From: Chlorobiota bacterium
Lineage (GTDB): Bacteria > Bacteroidota > Bacteroidia > Flavobacteriales > Flavobacteriaceae
Direction of reading: 5' to 3'
Assembly: GCA_013153655.1 (NCBI GenBank)
Contig: JAADEB010000172.1
Coordinates: 1-5,244, forward strand
DNA length: 5,244 nt
Below the pieces are notes generated by a model. It was given only the letters and a program-made list of their open reading frames with translations. It made no database searches and was not told the DNA's origin. Both the position numbers and the translations under genes were made by a program. Of the stretch, positions 1 through 5,244 are shown in pieces; the first letter of the stretch is position 1; each line of letters begins with the position of its first letter.

Positions 1-498
1 TTGCTTCAAACAGGAAGGATAAATGATTTTATTTTGAAATTTCAGCAGGCTTTCGAATTTCTTTTAAGCGCCTTGATTAAAGAAAAAATAAATGAAAATT
101 GTGGTAATACAAACTTTGATAAAGAAATTTGTGCTTATGAAGAATGGGCAGAGGAATTAAATCTTCCACGGGAACATTTTTCAGGTATTCCTGCAAAATT
201 AAATTTATTATTACATGGTTTGGATTCCTATTCAAAATTAAAGGATTTAATTCAAATTTATTCAAATATTAATAGTGGTTACATAAATAACTACACAGCA
301 GAAACCCTTCCATTGGGAATTGATAGTTTAAGAAATAGATTGGCTCATGAGGGAATTGGCATTAGAGAAGAGGATAATATTGAGCATATTACTTCTGCTT
401 TTGAGGGAATAAAAAATTTATTAAATATAGAAAATTCAGAAGTTAATTATATAAATATGAATTCTAAAATATTAGACGAAATTTATCGCTATACATGA
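1..498 (+). CDS. C-terminal part of a HEPN-domain protein, probable RNase effector (5'-partial)
   Basis: The visible 165 residues are mostly predicted helical and contain R111-N-R-L-A-H116. This fits the RX4-6H motif of HEPN ribonucleases, with the usual polar residue (Asn) after the Arg. An amphipathic helix at about 5-30 precedes it, as expected for a HEPN helical bundle. The frame is open at base 1, where the codon is TTG. The only later Met is residue 153, so the gene very probably begins upstream and codon 1 is an internal Leu. HEPN domains end CARF-HEPN effectors such as Csm6/Csx1 of type III CRISPR systems, and also occur in abortive-infection proteins and HEPN-MNT toxins. The coupled downstream gene makes the CRISPR effector reading attractive, but no CARF domain is visible here. 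The gene is strikingly AT-rich (22% and 25% G+C in two counted 60-base blocks), unlike its neighbours, which suggests transfer. HEPN call moderately sure; Csm6/Csx1 identity is inference. Confidence 0.6.
   Translation: MLQTGRINDFILKFQQAFEFLLSALIKEKINENCGNTNFDKEICAYEEWAEELNLPREHFSGIPAKLNLLLHGLDSYSKLKDLIQIYSNINSGYINNYTAETLPLGIDSLRNRLAHEGIGIREEDNIEHITSAFEGIKNLLNIENSEVNYINMNSKILDEIYRYT
331..348 (+). other. HEPN catalytic motif RNRLAH (RX4H)
   Basis: These six codons encode R-N-R-L-A-H at residues 111-116 of the visible protein. In HEPN RNases the Arg and His of this motif form the composite active site, usually across a dimer. Both key residues are intact, so the domain looks catalytically competent. 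Confidence 0.6.
495..498 (+). promoter_or_regulatory. ATGA start/stop overlap (translational coupling)
   Basis: The ATG of the second gene (495-497) overlaps the TGA of the HEPN gene (496-498). No purine-rich ribosome binding site stands out upstream; the sequence before it is AT-rich coding DNA. Such overlaps normally allow termination-reinitiation and tie the output of the two proteins together. Confidence 0.75.
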
Positions 499-860
499 CC
501 CTCCTCAACCACTCCAACCACCCTTCCTCCGCCTGGCCGCCGGAGCAATTAAAGGCCGCGCGAAAACAATTCGGCGAAATTGTCGATGAGCCTTTCCCAA
601 GCATAGATCCCGAATGGGATGAAGAGGCCGTGGTAGCTTTGGCCAAAGAAAAAGTGGAGGAATTTATTGCCAAATACGGCAAGGAAATAACCGTCCACAT
701 TATGGGCGAAGCTACTTATTGCTTTGCCTTCGTATCCGAAATGACGCGGCGGGGCGTTGCTTGCGTGGCGAGTACCACGGTGCGGGAGGTGCATTTTGAG
801 GATGGGGTAAAGAAAAGTATTTTTCGTTTCCGTCGTTTTCGTTATTACAAAACCCGGTAA
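495..860 (+). CDS. Small Csx20/Csx15-like CRISPR-associated protein, candidate ring nuclease
   Basis: The protein has 121 residues and a predicted alternating beta/alpha layout: strand 2-6, helix 16-26, strand 28-33, helix 43-61, strand 65-70, helix 73-86, strand 88-94, then a C-terminal hairpin at 97-118. Marked segments are LLNHSNHPSS (3-12), DEPFPSIDP (31-39), HIMGEATYCFAFV (68-80), VACVASTT (88-95) and FRFRRFRYY (110-118). From memory, the Thr-Thr turn followed by a charged strand and an F-x-F-x-x-F-R-x-Y ending resembles Csx20. The L-N-x-S-x-HP opening recalls Csx15 and similar small Bacteroidota CRISPR-associated proteins. These proteins degrade, or are predicted to degrade, cyclic oligoadenylate and so end type III CRISPR signalling. 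The ATGA overlap with a HEPN RNase gene fits that job. It has no signal peptide or membrane segment, so it is likely cytosolic. Sampled G+C is 50%, far above gene 1. The CDS is firm; the family assignment is by recall and motif. Confidence 0.6.
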   Translation: MTLLNHSNHPSSAWPPEQLKAARKQFGEIVDEPFPSIDPEWDEEAVVALAKEKVEEFIAKYGKEITVHIMGEATYCFAFVSEMTRRGVACVASTTVREVHFEDGVKKSIFRFRRFRYYKTR

Positions 861-937
861 TCGACAACGGACAGGTTGAAATTCAAAAAAAATGAGCATC
901 TTGTGAAAAAAATTATCATTAACAAAAAATTGATGCT

Positions 938-1495
938 ATGGATGATTACAGCTTATCACCCGAAGTCGTTTTCAAACTAAAAAGCCCCTCAAAAGTGACC
1001 ACTTTAATAACCTTAACCCATGATATAGTTGAAAATACTAACCATGACTATTTTATTGATATGGCAGGTATTCTCAATAGAATGATCATAATTGATTTAG
1101 GTGGTAGCAAAGGACTGATTAGTAAGAAGAAAGCCGACAAAATAACCCAATCCTTAGTGAATGCGATAACCGGAAAGAAAGGTGTTCCCATTGAAGAATT
1201 GGTAAAGGACGAAATGCAGGTAAACGAACGTCTGACCACAGGACTTTCCTTGTTGCTGAACTTGCCTGCGTTTTCAACCCATGTTCCTAATAGTGAAGAG
1301 GAATATCCGGATTTTATAAGCAATCAAGCAAAATTCTATGCCGCTATCTTTATTTTTGACGACCTCTACGGAACAAAATTGAGCGATTTTTTTGATTTGC
1401 TGTACAATCCTTTTTTTAGGGATATACCCCCGGCGTATTTTAAAGACAATGTTGTGCCGCTTCTGGCTCGGAAACCCGATCTGTTTAAAGAATAA
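938..1495 (+). CDS. Unrecognised 185-residue protein next to the putative CRISPR accessory pair
   Basis: I do not recognise this protein. It has no signal peptide and no clear transmembrane segment, so it is probably cytosolic. Residues 15-85 look like helices separated by a Gly-Gly turn and a lysine-rich stretch (LGGSKGLISKKKADK). A further helical part follows, then an aromatic C-terminal third with FDDLYGTKLSDFFDLLYNPF and the ending LLARKPDLFKE. The ATG at 938 is preceded by an A-rich leader, normal for initiation in Bacteroidota. It lies 77 bases after the preceding stop, so it could be cotranscribed with the HEPN pair or have its own promoter. Base composition is mixed: 28% G+C in 1021-1080 against 47% in 1201-1260. 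It could be part of the same defence locus or an unrelated cargo gene. The ORF is probably real, given its length and the lack of a competing frame. Confidence 0.7.
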   Translation: MDDYSLSPEVVFKLKSPSKVTTLITLTHDIVENTNHDYFIDMAGILNRMIIIDLGGSKGLISKKKADKITQSLVNAITGKKGVPIEELVKDEMQVNERLTTGLSLLLNLPAFSTHVPNSEEEYPDFISNQAKFYAAIFIFDDLYGTKLSDFFDLLYNPFFRDIPPAYFKDNVVPLLARKPDLFKE

Positions 1496-1545
1496 AAGCA
1501 GGTATACACAGTTGTCCCGAAATCATTACCGTATCTTCTGCTGCA

Positions 1546-1577
1546 TTTCTCGGTTCAAGACACTTTTCCTATCTTTG
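1546..1577 (+). promoter_or_regulatory. Bacteroidota-type promoter of the lipoprotein gene
   Basis: TATCTTTG at 1570-1577 matches the Bacteroidota -7 consensus TAnnTTTG exactly. TTTC at 1546-1549, 20 bases upstream, is one mismatch from the -33 consensus TTTG. The -7 box ends 17 bases before the ATG at 1595, which implies a very short leader of about ten bases. Confidence 0.65.
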
Positions 1578-1594
1578 GTATGTAAAACCAGTTT

Positions 1595-2305
1595 ATGCCC
1601 GTCCGACGTTTCCTCATATGGTTTGTCCCGGTTTGGATGCTTGTTTTCCTTGCCTTCTCTTGCCAAAATCCGAGAAAAAAAACAAAGGAAACGGAGAAAA
1701 CCGAAGGCGTTTACCGGGTTCCCTCTTATGCCAAAGCCTTCGATAGTATAGCCAAAACCATAGGGTCGGAAGCTTATCGCGGCTTTCCCGTCCATGTAGA
1801 AGAGGCATTTTGTAATCCCCAGCCTTACCGGGGCGATTTCATGCTCGAAGGTTTGCAGACTATCAAGCAGGATGATTCCTGCACCTTCACCGTTATTCCC
1901 GAACGGGAAAGCCGGGCTTTGTTTCCTTTTCATAAATTCATATCCGATGTCATGCGCAGTCTATCTCCGGTGGATGTGGGAAAGGACAAAGCCTACAAAG
2001 CCAAAATCTTGTACGGAGATCGCGCCTTTTTCCTGGTCACCTATAATGATTCGGTTCTTTGGTCGGCTATGGATGTGTGTCATTATTATTCCAGCGGCTA
2101 CGATATGGAAACACGGGTTCATGATGCTCGCAACACTTTGCGCCGCGGCGATACGCTTATTGCCGGCGATACGGTCATTCTTCGTTACAGAATCGGCGGC
2201 GAACCCAGGGATACGCTTCGTGCCACTCGCGAAACCTATGTGATCGATTCATTGGGACGCATTCGGTTTTTGGGATCAACCGGCTATAATCACGATACCC
2301 ACTAA
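1595..2305 (+). CDS. Predicted lipoprotein of unknown function
   Basis: The N terminus has the charged start MPVRR, a hydrophobic core at about 6-21 and a cysteine at 23 in the context LAFSC. This is an acceptable signal-peptidase II lipobox, so the mature protein is probably a lipid-anchored envelope protein. The residues after Cys23 (QNPRKKTKET) are basic, not the acidic surface-export signal described for some Bacteroidota lipoproteins, so a periplasm-facing anchor is more likely. The mature part is about 214 residues and looks alpha/beta. It has cysteines at 73, 96 and 162, and a beta-rich end with repeated DTL/DTV segments (186-188, 192-194, 206-208). I recognise no catalytic motif or named domain. 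The start is supported by the promoter 17 bases upstream and by the intact signal peptide. The next gene, an outer-membrane protein, begins 39 bases after the stop, so a shared envelope role is possible but not shown. Confidence 0.75.
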   Translation: MPVRRFLIWFVPVWMLVFLAFSCQNPRKKTKETEKTEGVYRVPSYAKAFDSIAKTIGSEAYRGFPVHVEEAFCNPQPYRGDFMLEGLQTIKQDDSCTFTVIPERESRALFPFHKFISDVMRSLSPVDVGKDKAYKAKILYGDRAFFLVTYNDSVLWSAMDVCHYYSSGYDMETRVHDARNTLRRGDTLIAGDTVILRYRIGGEPRDTLRATRETYVIDSLGRIRFLGSTGYNHDTH

Positions 2306-2320
2306 ATCCCTGTTTTTTTC

Positions 2321-2328
2321 TATCTTCA
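2321..2328 (+). promoter_or_regulatory. Weak -7-like box upstream of the RemB-like gene
   Basis: TATCTTCA sits 16 bases before the ATG at 2345 and matches four of the six fixed positions of TAnnTTTG. No TTTG is visible at the expected -33 distance. It is noted because its position relative to the start nearly equals that of the good promoter of the preceding gene. The two genes may also be read as one transcript. Confidence 0.3.
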
Positions 2329-2344
2329 CCCGTAAAACCGGTAT

Positions 2345-3940
2345 ATGAAACGATTCGTCTTTTTTTTCGCATCCTTACTGGCCGTTTGTACTGCCATGGC
2401 ACAGCAACAAAGGAATTATCCCCGCCCCCGGCATGTGGAAACCCGGTGTGCCGGTGAAGATTCCCTCCGGCAATATACGGCTTTCTATCCCTATGATTTT
2501 TCTTGTGCCGTTCCGGATAGCAGTGGACGTATTAAGACCGGTTCCCGCCCGGCGGATTGGTTGCTGAATAAACCTTTGTGGGAAGTGCGTACCCGCGATT
2601 ACGGTTTCCGGGTGCAGCCTTTGTTGTGGTTGGAAGCCGGAAGGGTGAACGACAGTGTGGGACATACTTTTGTCAATACCCGTGGTGTGCGTGTGGACGG
2701 ATATGTGGGGCGGCAAGTCCGGTTCGGTACCGAAATCATGGAAAATCAGGCGCGGTTTCCGGAGTGGGAATACCGTTGGTACCGCCTTCATGAGACGGGT
2801 AACGGATTTCCGGCGGTGATTCCGGGTTTCGGCATTGCCAAGGCCGATAACGGAGGTGTATTGGATTTTCCACGGGTTACCGGGTATGTGGATTACCGGC
2901 CGTCGCCCTATTTCTCATTTCATATCGGACACGGAACTCCCTTTATCGGTTACGGCCACCGCTCCCTTTTCCTGGACGATAAGGTGCCGCCCTACGGTTA
3001 TTTTCGCATCGAAAGCCGTTTTTGGCATTTGCGTTACATCGTCATGTGGTCTGTCTTGCAGGATTTGCGTCCCGAAGTGGTAAACGGCGGTGTTTATCAT
3101 CAAAAATATATGGCCACCCATTATATCGATTGGGCGGTTTTGCCTCGCTGGAATATCGGTCTTTTTGAAAATGTTATTTGGGATCCTTCATTGGGTAAAG
3201 GTTTCGATCCCAATTTTCTCAACCCCGTCATATTCTTCAAAACTTTGGAGTTCCAAACGGGCACCAAACCTGCCAATACGGTTTTGGGCATGGAAACCCG
3301 TTACCGCCTGCCTTACCGAACGGATATTTATGTGCAATTCTTGTTGGACGAGATGACCGTGTCCAAGTTTTTCGGCAATCCCGGTTATTGGGGCAACAAA
3401 TATGCTTTCCAATGGGGAATACATTCCGTTCAACGTTTGGCCAAACATCGCTTTTCCATACGTTTGGAACATAATTTTGTCCGTCCGTTTACCTATTCCC
3501 ATCACCGGGTTCGTATCAATTATGCGCATGACAATTGGCCCTTGGCCCATCCCTGGGGTGCCAACCTTACCGAATGGATTTTCATGTTTCGATGGCAATA
3601 CGGCCGTTGGGGTGCCTCCCTTCTGGCGGACAGCGGACGTCAAGGTTTGGATATTCCCGGCGATTCCCGTTCCTACGGTTGGAATATTTACCGTGATTAC
3701 GAAGAACGCTTCTCCGATTCGGATGTGCATATTTTGTCGGGAAATCTCTTCAAACGGCAAGTATGGAACCTGGAAGCCTTTTATATGATAAATCCCGTTT
3801 ACCGTCTTCAAATTTTCGGTGGAATCGATAAACGAACTTTCAGCATCGAAAAACCATATTCCGTATTTGACAATGCGAATAACACATGGTTTTATATGGG
3901 ATTGCGAACGGATTTGTTCCGTATGCCGCGCAATGAATAA
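2345..3940 (+). CDS. RemB-like outer-membrane beta-barrel protein
   Basis: The 531-residue protein starts with a standard signal peptide: MKR, a hydrophobic core at 4-14, and a likely cleavage after AMA (17-19), leaving Gln20. The rest is rich in alternating aromatic strands and Gly/Tyr turns, as in outer-membrane barrels, and ends in an amphipathic strand (WFYMGLRTDLF). From memory, several segments match the Bacteroidota family annotated as gliding-motility protein RemB, which is also related to Wzi-type capsule proteins. They are GHGTPFIGYGHRSLFLDD (195-212), YRKY-like HQKYMATHYI near 257-266, FDPNFLNPVIFF (287-298), a GYWGNKY segment near 346, and NWPLAHPWGAN (397-407). RemB was found in Flavobacterium johnsoniae as a protein affecting gliding and surface properties, but members are common in non-gliding Bacteroidota, so motility should not be inferred. 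Length is close to what I expect for the family. Family assignment is confident; orthology and exact function are not. Confidence 0.85.
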   Translation: MKRFVFFFASLLAVCTAMAQQQRNYPRPRHVETRCAGEDSLRQYTAFYPYDFSCAVPDSSGRIKTGSRPADWLLNKPLWEVRTRDYGFRVQPLLWLEAGRVNDSVGHTFVNTRGVRVDGYVGRQVRFGTEIMENQARFPEWEYRWYRLHETGNGFPAVIPGFGIAKADNGGVLDFPRVTGYVDYRPSPYFSFHIGHGTPFIGYGHRSLFLDDKVPPYGYFRIESRFWHLRYIVMWSVLQDLRPEVVNGGVYHQKYMATHYIDWAVLPRWNIGLFENVIWDPSLGKGFDPNFLNPVIFFKTLEFQTGTKPANTVLGMETRYRLPYRTDIYVQFLLDEMTVSKFFGNPGYWGNKYAFQWGIHSVQRLAKHRFSIRLEHNFVRPFTYSHHRVRINYAHDNWPLAHPWGANLTEWIFMFRWQYGRWGASLLADSGRQGLDIPGDSRSYGWNIYRDYEERFSDSDVHILSGNLFKRQVWNLEAFYMINPVYRLQIFGGIDKRTFSIEKPYSVFDNANNTWFYMGLRTDLFRMPRNE

Positions 3941-3967
3941 ATCAACCTCCGAATGAAAAAAAATTCG

Positions 3968-3975
3968 TAACTTTC
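3968..3975 (+). promoter_or_regulatory. Possible -7 box of the SPFH-aat unit
   Basis: TAACTTTC matches five of the six fixed positions of TAnnTTTG and ends 20 bases before the ATG at 3996. This is a spacing similar to that at the lipoprotein gene. No convincing -33 TTTG is seen 19-21 bases upstream, so this is tentative. Confidence 0.4.
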
Positions 3976-3995
3976 AATAATCGTTAACCATAAAA

Positions 3996-4931
3996 ATGTT
4001 CATTATGATTTTTACTTATGTGCTTCTGTTTTTCCTCTTATTGCTGATTTTGGACGGTTTTTTTATCGTACGCCAACAGACGGCCGTTATTATCGAACGA
4101 TTGGGTAAATTCCATTCGGTCAGGTTTGCCGGTTTTCAGATGAAACTTCCCTTCATTGACCGTAAATCCAAGCCCATTAACCTGCGTATTCAGCAGTTGG
4201 ACGTTATTGTCGAGACCAAGACCAAAGACGATGTGTTCGTCCACCTGAAAGTGTCCACCCAATACCAAATTCCCAAGGACCGCGTGAAGGACGCTTACTA
4301 TAAATTGGAAGATCCCGCGGCCCAAATCACTTCCTATATTTTCGATGTGGTACGTGCCGAAGTGCCCAAAATGCGTTTGGACGACGTGTTCGAGCGTAAA
4401 GACGATATCGCCATTGCCATCAAGAGCGAGCTCAACGACGCCATGATCGAGTACGGTTACAACATCATCAAAACCCTGGTGACCGATATCGATCCCGATG
4501 CACAGGTGAAGGCCGCCATGAACCGCATCAATGCCGCCGAACGCGAAAAAGTGGCCGCCCAATTCGAAGGCGATGCCCAACGCATCCGTATCGTGGAACG
4601 CGCCAAAGCCGAAGCCGAAAGCAAACGCCTCCAAGGTAAAGGTATCGCCGATCAACGCCGCGAAATCGCCAAAGGCCTCGAAGAATCGGTGGATGTGCTC
4701 AACCGTGCCGGCATCAATCCCCAGGAAGCCTCGGCCCTTATCGTTATTACCCAACACTACGATACCCTCCAAGCCATCGGCCAGGATAATAAATCCAACT
4801 TGATTTTGCTACCCAATGCGCCCAACACGGCCAGTAACTTGCTCAACGAAATGGTGGCTTCGCTGGTGGCGGCCAACAAGGCATCGGAAATCATGGGCCA
4901 TGACGAAGATGGCGACAAGGACGAAAAATAA
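3996..4931 (+). CDS. SPFH/band-7 domain membrane protein (stomatin/HIR-like)
   Basis: One N-terminal membrane segment (about 4-24) is followed directly by an SPFH domain: VRQQTAVIIERLGKF at 25-39, LPFID at 51-55, and QLDVIVETKTKDDVFVHLKV at 67-86. The domain runs on through FDVVRAEVPKMRLDDVFERK (116-135) and YGYNIIKTLVTDIDPD (153-168). A charged coiled coil at about 175-228 (AEREKVAAQF, AKAEAESKRLQGKGIADQRR) is the usual oligomerisation region of stomatin, prohibitin and QmcA-type proteins. The C terminus is acidic (HDEDGDKDEK). The family builds large ring or cage assemblies that organise membrane microdomains and often modulate proteases; the partner here is unknown. No NfeD-type gene follows, unlike many bacterial stomatin operons; aat starts 9 bases after the stop instead. 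ATG 3996 is used; ATG 4005 (three codons later) would also keep the membrane segment. Confidence 0.93.
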   Translation: MFIMIFTYVLLFFLLLLILDGFFIVRQQTAVIIERLGKFHSVRFAGFQMKLPFIDRKSKPINLRIQQLDVIVETKTKDDVFVHLKVSTQYQIPKDRVKDAYYKLEDPAAQITSYIFDVVRAEVPKMRLDDVFERKDDIAIAIKSELNDAMIEYGYNIIKTLVTDIDPDAQVKAAMNRINAAEREKVAAQFEGDAQRIRIVERAKAEAESKRLQGKGIADQRREIAKGLEESVDVLNRAGINPQEASALIVITQHYDTLQAIGQDNKSNLILLPNAPNTASNLLNEMVASLVAANKASEIMGHDEDGDKDEK

Positions 4932-4940
4932 AAACCACAT

Positions 4941-5244
4941 ATGACATGGTTATCCCCTTCCGGGCAACGCCTCCCTTCGCCCAGCGAAGCGGATGAAGAA
5001 GGTCTGGTAGCGGTGGGTGGAAGCTTGGATACGGAAATCCTTCTGGAAGCCTATGCTAAGGGGATTTTTCCTTGGTACGAAGAAGGATGGCCCGTCCTTT
5101 GGTGGTCGCCCGACCCGCGTATGGTGCTTTTTCCGGAAAAATTCCGTGAAAACAAAAGTTTTCGCCAATGGATGCGCCGTCATCCGGATTATTACGTTAC
5201 CCGCAACCGTGCTTTCGACCGCGTTATCGAATATTGTGCCTCGG
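4941..5244 (+). CDS. aat: Leucyl/phenylalanyl-tRNA-protein transferase, 5' part (3'-partial)
   Basis: An open frame runs from ATG 4941 to the window end, giving 101 codons plus one base. It carries the N-terminal hallmarks of Aat: GLVAVGGSLDTEILLEAYAKG (about 27-47, split here around the conserved GG), GIFPWY at 47-52, WWSPDPRMVL at 60-69, and a VTRNRAFDRVIEYC segment at the end. The enzyme moves Leu or Phe from aminoacyl-tRNA to proteins with N-terminal Arg or Lys, making a primary degradation signal read by ClpS and ClpAP in the cytosol. The family is normally a little over 200 residues, so about half the gene is present. The start fits the short N-terminal extension seen in the family (MTWLSPSG). 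The gene lies 9 bases after the SPFH gene stop with no room for a separate promoter, so the two are probably cotranscribed. Confidence 0.96.
   Translation, partial: MTWLSPSGQRLPSPSEADEEGLVAVGGSLDTEILLEAYAKGIFPWYEEGWPVLWWSPDPRMVLFPEKFRENKSFRQWMRRHPDYYVTRNRAFDRVIEYCAS

Noticed and set aside
549..899. A 116-residue minus-strand frame over gene 2
   Set aside because: It is antisense to the coupled + strand gene and has no recognisable features.
861..937. Promoter for gene 3 in the AT-rich gap
   Set aside because: TATCATTA at 914-921 matches only four of six fixed positions of the -7 consensus and has no TTTG at a proper distance. The gap is too AT-rich for this to mean much.
1526..1933. A 135-residue minus-strand frame and a 119-residue plus-strand frame (1392-1751) around the lipoprotein start
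   Set aside because: Both overlap the lipoprotein gene, which has a promoter and lipobox. Neither shows a coherent protein pattern.
3188..3811. A 207-residue open frame on the minus strand
   Set aside because: It is antisense to the RemB-like gene, whose frame carries the recognisable family segments and signal peptide. Its own translation shows no domain or plausible start context.
3950..3967. Inverted repeat CGAAT-N8-ATTCG after the RemB-like gene as a terminator
   Set aside because: The stem is only 5 base pairs, A/T-rich at its centre, has no following T-run, and abuts the possible promoter of the next gene.
4038..4772. A 244-residue open frame on the minus strand
   Set aside because: It lies wholly antisense to the clearly conserved SPFH gene. 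Its Phe/Gly/His-rich, low-complexity translation is what codon bias on the + strand would produce.
1..5244. CRISPR array, tRNA or rRNA gene, transposase or insertion-sequence ends
   Set aside because: I read through for regularly spaced direct repeats, tRNA-like cloverleaf segments and terminal inverted repeats and saw none. The CRISPR link rests only on the protein resemblances.

Overview
The window looks like a chromosomal piece from a member of the Bacteroidota. Three things point there: a RemB-type outer-membrane barrel protein (a family I know from gliding and related Bacteroidota), a promoter that fits the Bacteroidota -33/-7 pattern (TATCTTTG upstream of the lipoprotein gene), and gene starts preceded by A-rich leaders instead of Shine-Dalgarno sequences. 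All genes lie on the + strand. I cannot name the genus.

Region 1 (1-1495) looks like the edge of a defence or accessory locus. It opens with the 3' end of a very AT-rich gene whose product carries a HEPN RNase motif (RNRLAH). That gene overlaps the next by 4 bases (ATGA). The second gene encodes a 121-residue protein with a predicted Rossmann-like fold. From memory it resembles the small Csx20/Csx15-type CRISPR-associated proteins, which are candidate or known ring nucleases. A third gene encodes a 185-residue protein that I do not recognise. The reading I favour is the tail of a type III CRISPR signalling cassette: a HEPN effector RNase, perhaps with a CARF domain upstream of the window, coupled to a protein that would remove its cyclic-oligoadenylate activator. 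No CRISPR array and no Cas10/Cas7-type gene is visible, so this rests on two partial family resemblances.

Region 2 (1496-3940) holds two envelope genes: a predicted lipoprotein of unknown function and a 531-residue RemB-like outer-membrane beta-barrel protein. The first has a good Bacteroidota promoter. Both genes have nearly identical 16-base leaders ending in the ATG.

Region 3 (3941-5244) is housekeeping. A membrane-anchored SPFH/band-7 (stomatin-like) protein is followed after 9 bases by the 5' part of aat, the leucyl/phenylalanyl-tRNA-protein transferase of the N-degron pathway, which runs off the end of the window.

Base composition changes sharply at the first gene junction. Two hand-counted 60-base blocks of gene 1 are 22-25% G+C and a block of gene 2 is 50%. 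A block in the SPFH gene is 57%. Gene 3 is mixed (28% and 47% in two blocks).
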